Positions 63,211 through 64,000 of a DNA stretch of 64,000 nucleotides are shown in pieces. The stretch's first letter is position 1. Each line of letters starts with the position of its first letter. The DNA is from an uncultured Granulosicoccaceae bacterium (GTDB taxonomy: Bacteria > Pseudomonadota > Gammaproteobacteria > Granulosicoccales > Granulosicoccaceae): assembly GCA_938035945.1 (NCBI GenBank), contig CALHOU010000015.1, positions 18,245-82,244 of the forward strand. The letters are read 5' to 3'. Under the pieces are notes generated by a model, which saw only the letters and a program-made list of their open reading frames with translations, was not told the origin of the DNA and searched no databases. A program made the translations under genes and the position numbers.

Positions 63211-63762
63211 ATGGTATTCGGAATCGGGCGACCGCCTGAACCTAATGTGATAGACACCATTGCCGTACCCAACACCGTTGGATGCTTGGGTTTGGTTGCA
63301 TGCCCGGGCGTACGGGTACACCAATCGTCGGGCGTGAGTCGCAAACACCTATTAGCCGATATTGAAGAGCTAAAAAACTGGGGTGTTAACGGAGTGGTTA
63401 CCTTTATCGAGGCGCATGAATTTAAGCGCAATAAAGTTGAAGATTTGCCGCAGCTACTCAAAAATGAAGGTATTTGGTGGATCCATCTACCCATTATTGA
63501 TATGGAAATTCCGGATCAAAAATTTGAAGATGAATGGGCCGTGCAAGGGGAACGAATCAGACATGCCTTGCGCATTGGTGAACGGGTAGCGCTGCATTGT
63601 TATGCAGGCCTTGGTCGAACCGGCATGATTGGCGCGCGCCTGCTAGTGGAAATGGGCATGGAAAACGAGGCCGCCATTGCAGCGGTACGCAAACCAAATG
63701 CGCGCAGAATCCAAACAAACCGTCAAGCCATGTTCGTCCGTCAGATTCGATCCTTGCTATAA
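63211..63762 (+). CDS. Dual-specificity/protein-tyrosine phosphatase
   Basis: The 183-residue cytoplasmic protein has the phosphatase loop VALHCYAGLGRTGMIGARLL with Cys130 and Arg136 (HCxxGxxRT). The general acid is probably Asp97 in IIDMEIP. N-terminal GCLGLVACPGV resembles CDKN3/KAP-like bacterial homologues. It lies 60 bases after the CelD-like gene on the same strand and may share its transcript. Confidence 0.83.
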   Translation: MVFGIGRPPEPNVIDTIAVPNTVGCLGLVACPGVRVHQSSGVSRKHLLADIEELKNWGVNGVVTFIEAHEFKRNKVEDLPQLLKNEGIWWIHLPIIDMEIPDQKFEDEWAVQGERIRHALRIGERVALHCYAGLGRTGMIGARLLVEMGMENEAAIAAVRKPNARRIQTNRQAMFVRQIRSLL

Positions 63763-63876
63763 TTCCCGTTCGTTAGAACCCAGTCGCCGCAACCCATTCA
63801 AACTGGCCTACTTCACTGCGGACACACGTTTGTTGTAGACTCATAACTCACTGAAAACTAACGCGAGCATAAGGAT

Positions 63877-64000
63877 ATGCGACCACAATGCCCCGGCTGC
63901 CCGGAAAGTAGCCAACATGTCGTGCGTGACGGTACCTTCAAACGGGCCTGCGATTCACGCCACATTCAACGATTTAGATGCAAAACCTGCGGACTCGGAT
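63877..64000 (+). CDS. Probable transposase N terminus (zinc ribbon), cut by window edge
   Basis: The frame from ATG 63877 reads MRPQCPGCPESSQHVVRDG, then FKRACDSRHIQRFRCKTCGL. The CxxC-(about 30)-CxxC zinc ribbon with basic residues is seen in IS1/IS1595-type and related transposases, and in some transcription factors. Shine-Dalgarno aagga is upstream. Only 41 codons are visible, so the family is uncertain. Confidence 0.55.
   Translation, partial: MRPQCPGCPESSQHVVRDGTFKRACDSRHIQRFRCKTCGLG

Overview
The window looks like chromosomal DNA of a free-living, probably marine, gammaproteobacterium. The basis is the protein families present (EpmB-type EF-P lysine 2,3-aminomutase, HopJ, DUF3820, DUF1840, MaeB with a phosphotransacetylase domain, Xsc, PhoX, Tat-exported DUF1501 with DUF1800), moderate base composition and dense packing. 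Many convergent genes overlap by 4-33 bp and many operon genes overlap by ATGA or TAATG. No rRNA or tRNA gene, CRISPR array or prophage is visible. The species cannot be fixed from sequence alone.

Layout. 1-2.8 kb (minus): RND efflux permease (cut by the left edge) and its membrane-fusion partner. 2.9-7.3 kb: lipoprotein hydrolase, glycerophosphodiesterase, small lipoprotein, HisN-like phosphatase, cadherin-like lipoprotein. 7.6-9.6 kb: two membrane-anchored coiled-coil proteins, one with an OmpA-like end. 9.6-15.1 kb: a sulfonate (taurine-type) module with a MocR/TauR-like regulator, alanine dehydrogenase, sulfoacetaldehyde acetyltransferase (Xsc) and a beta-hydroxyacid dehydrogenase. 15.4-16.8 kb: a secreted repeat protein ending in a peptidoglycan-binding domain. 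17-19.8 kb: small genes and a cluster of REP-like repeats. 19.8-23 kb: DUF1501/DUF1800 secreted pair. 23.4-26 kb: cytoplasmic molybdopterin oxidoreductase and a YHS protein. 26-36.6 kb: exporters, ArsR/AHSA1 pair, acetyltransferases, PanE-like reductase, hydrolases, a minimal mer-like module and a Ca2+/Na+ antiporter. 36.7-38.6 kb: PhoX phosphatase.

38.9-51.1 kb is a galactoside utilisation locus. It has ABC permeases and binding protein, GH42 beta-galactosidase, GalT, GalK and GH36 alpha-galactosidase on the minus strand, and a divergent IclR regulator and ABC ATPase on the plus strand. The four enzyme genes overlap by ATGA. Their predicted promoter has near-consensus -35/-10 boxes and a predicted start inside a perfect IclR-type palindrome.

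51.1-64 kb holds housekeeping and accessory genes: histidine phosphatase, lone response regulator, DUF3820, leuA behind a candidate leucine attenuator with a short Leu-rich leader peptide, maeB, hopJ, DUF445, M28 peptidase, epmB, a homocysteine methyltransferase-like gene, a CelD/FemAB-like acetyltransferase, a dual-specificity phosphatase, and at the right edge the start of a probable transposase zinc ribbon.

The most notable items are the regulatory structures read directly from sequence: a mer-type promoter with a 19-bp spacer before a MerT/MerF-like membrane protein and MerR gene (33.8 kb), the possibly leaderless leu leader (53.3 kb), the IclR promoter/operator (49.1 kb), ArsR palindromes (18.7 and 28.3 kb), and REP repeats, one of which supplies the stop codon of a gene (19.1 kb).
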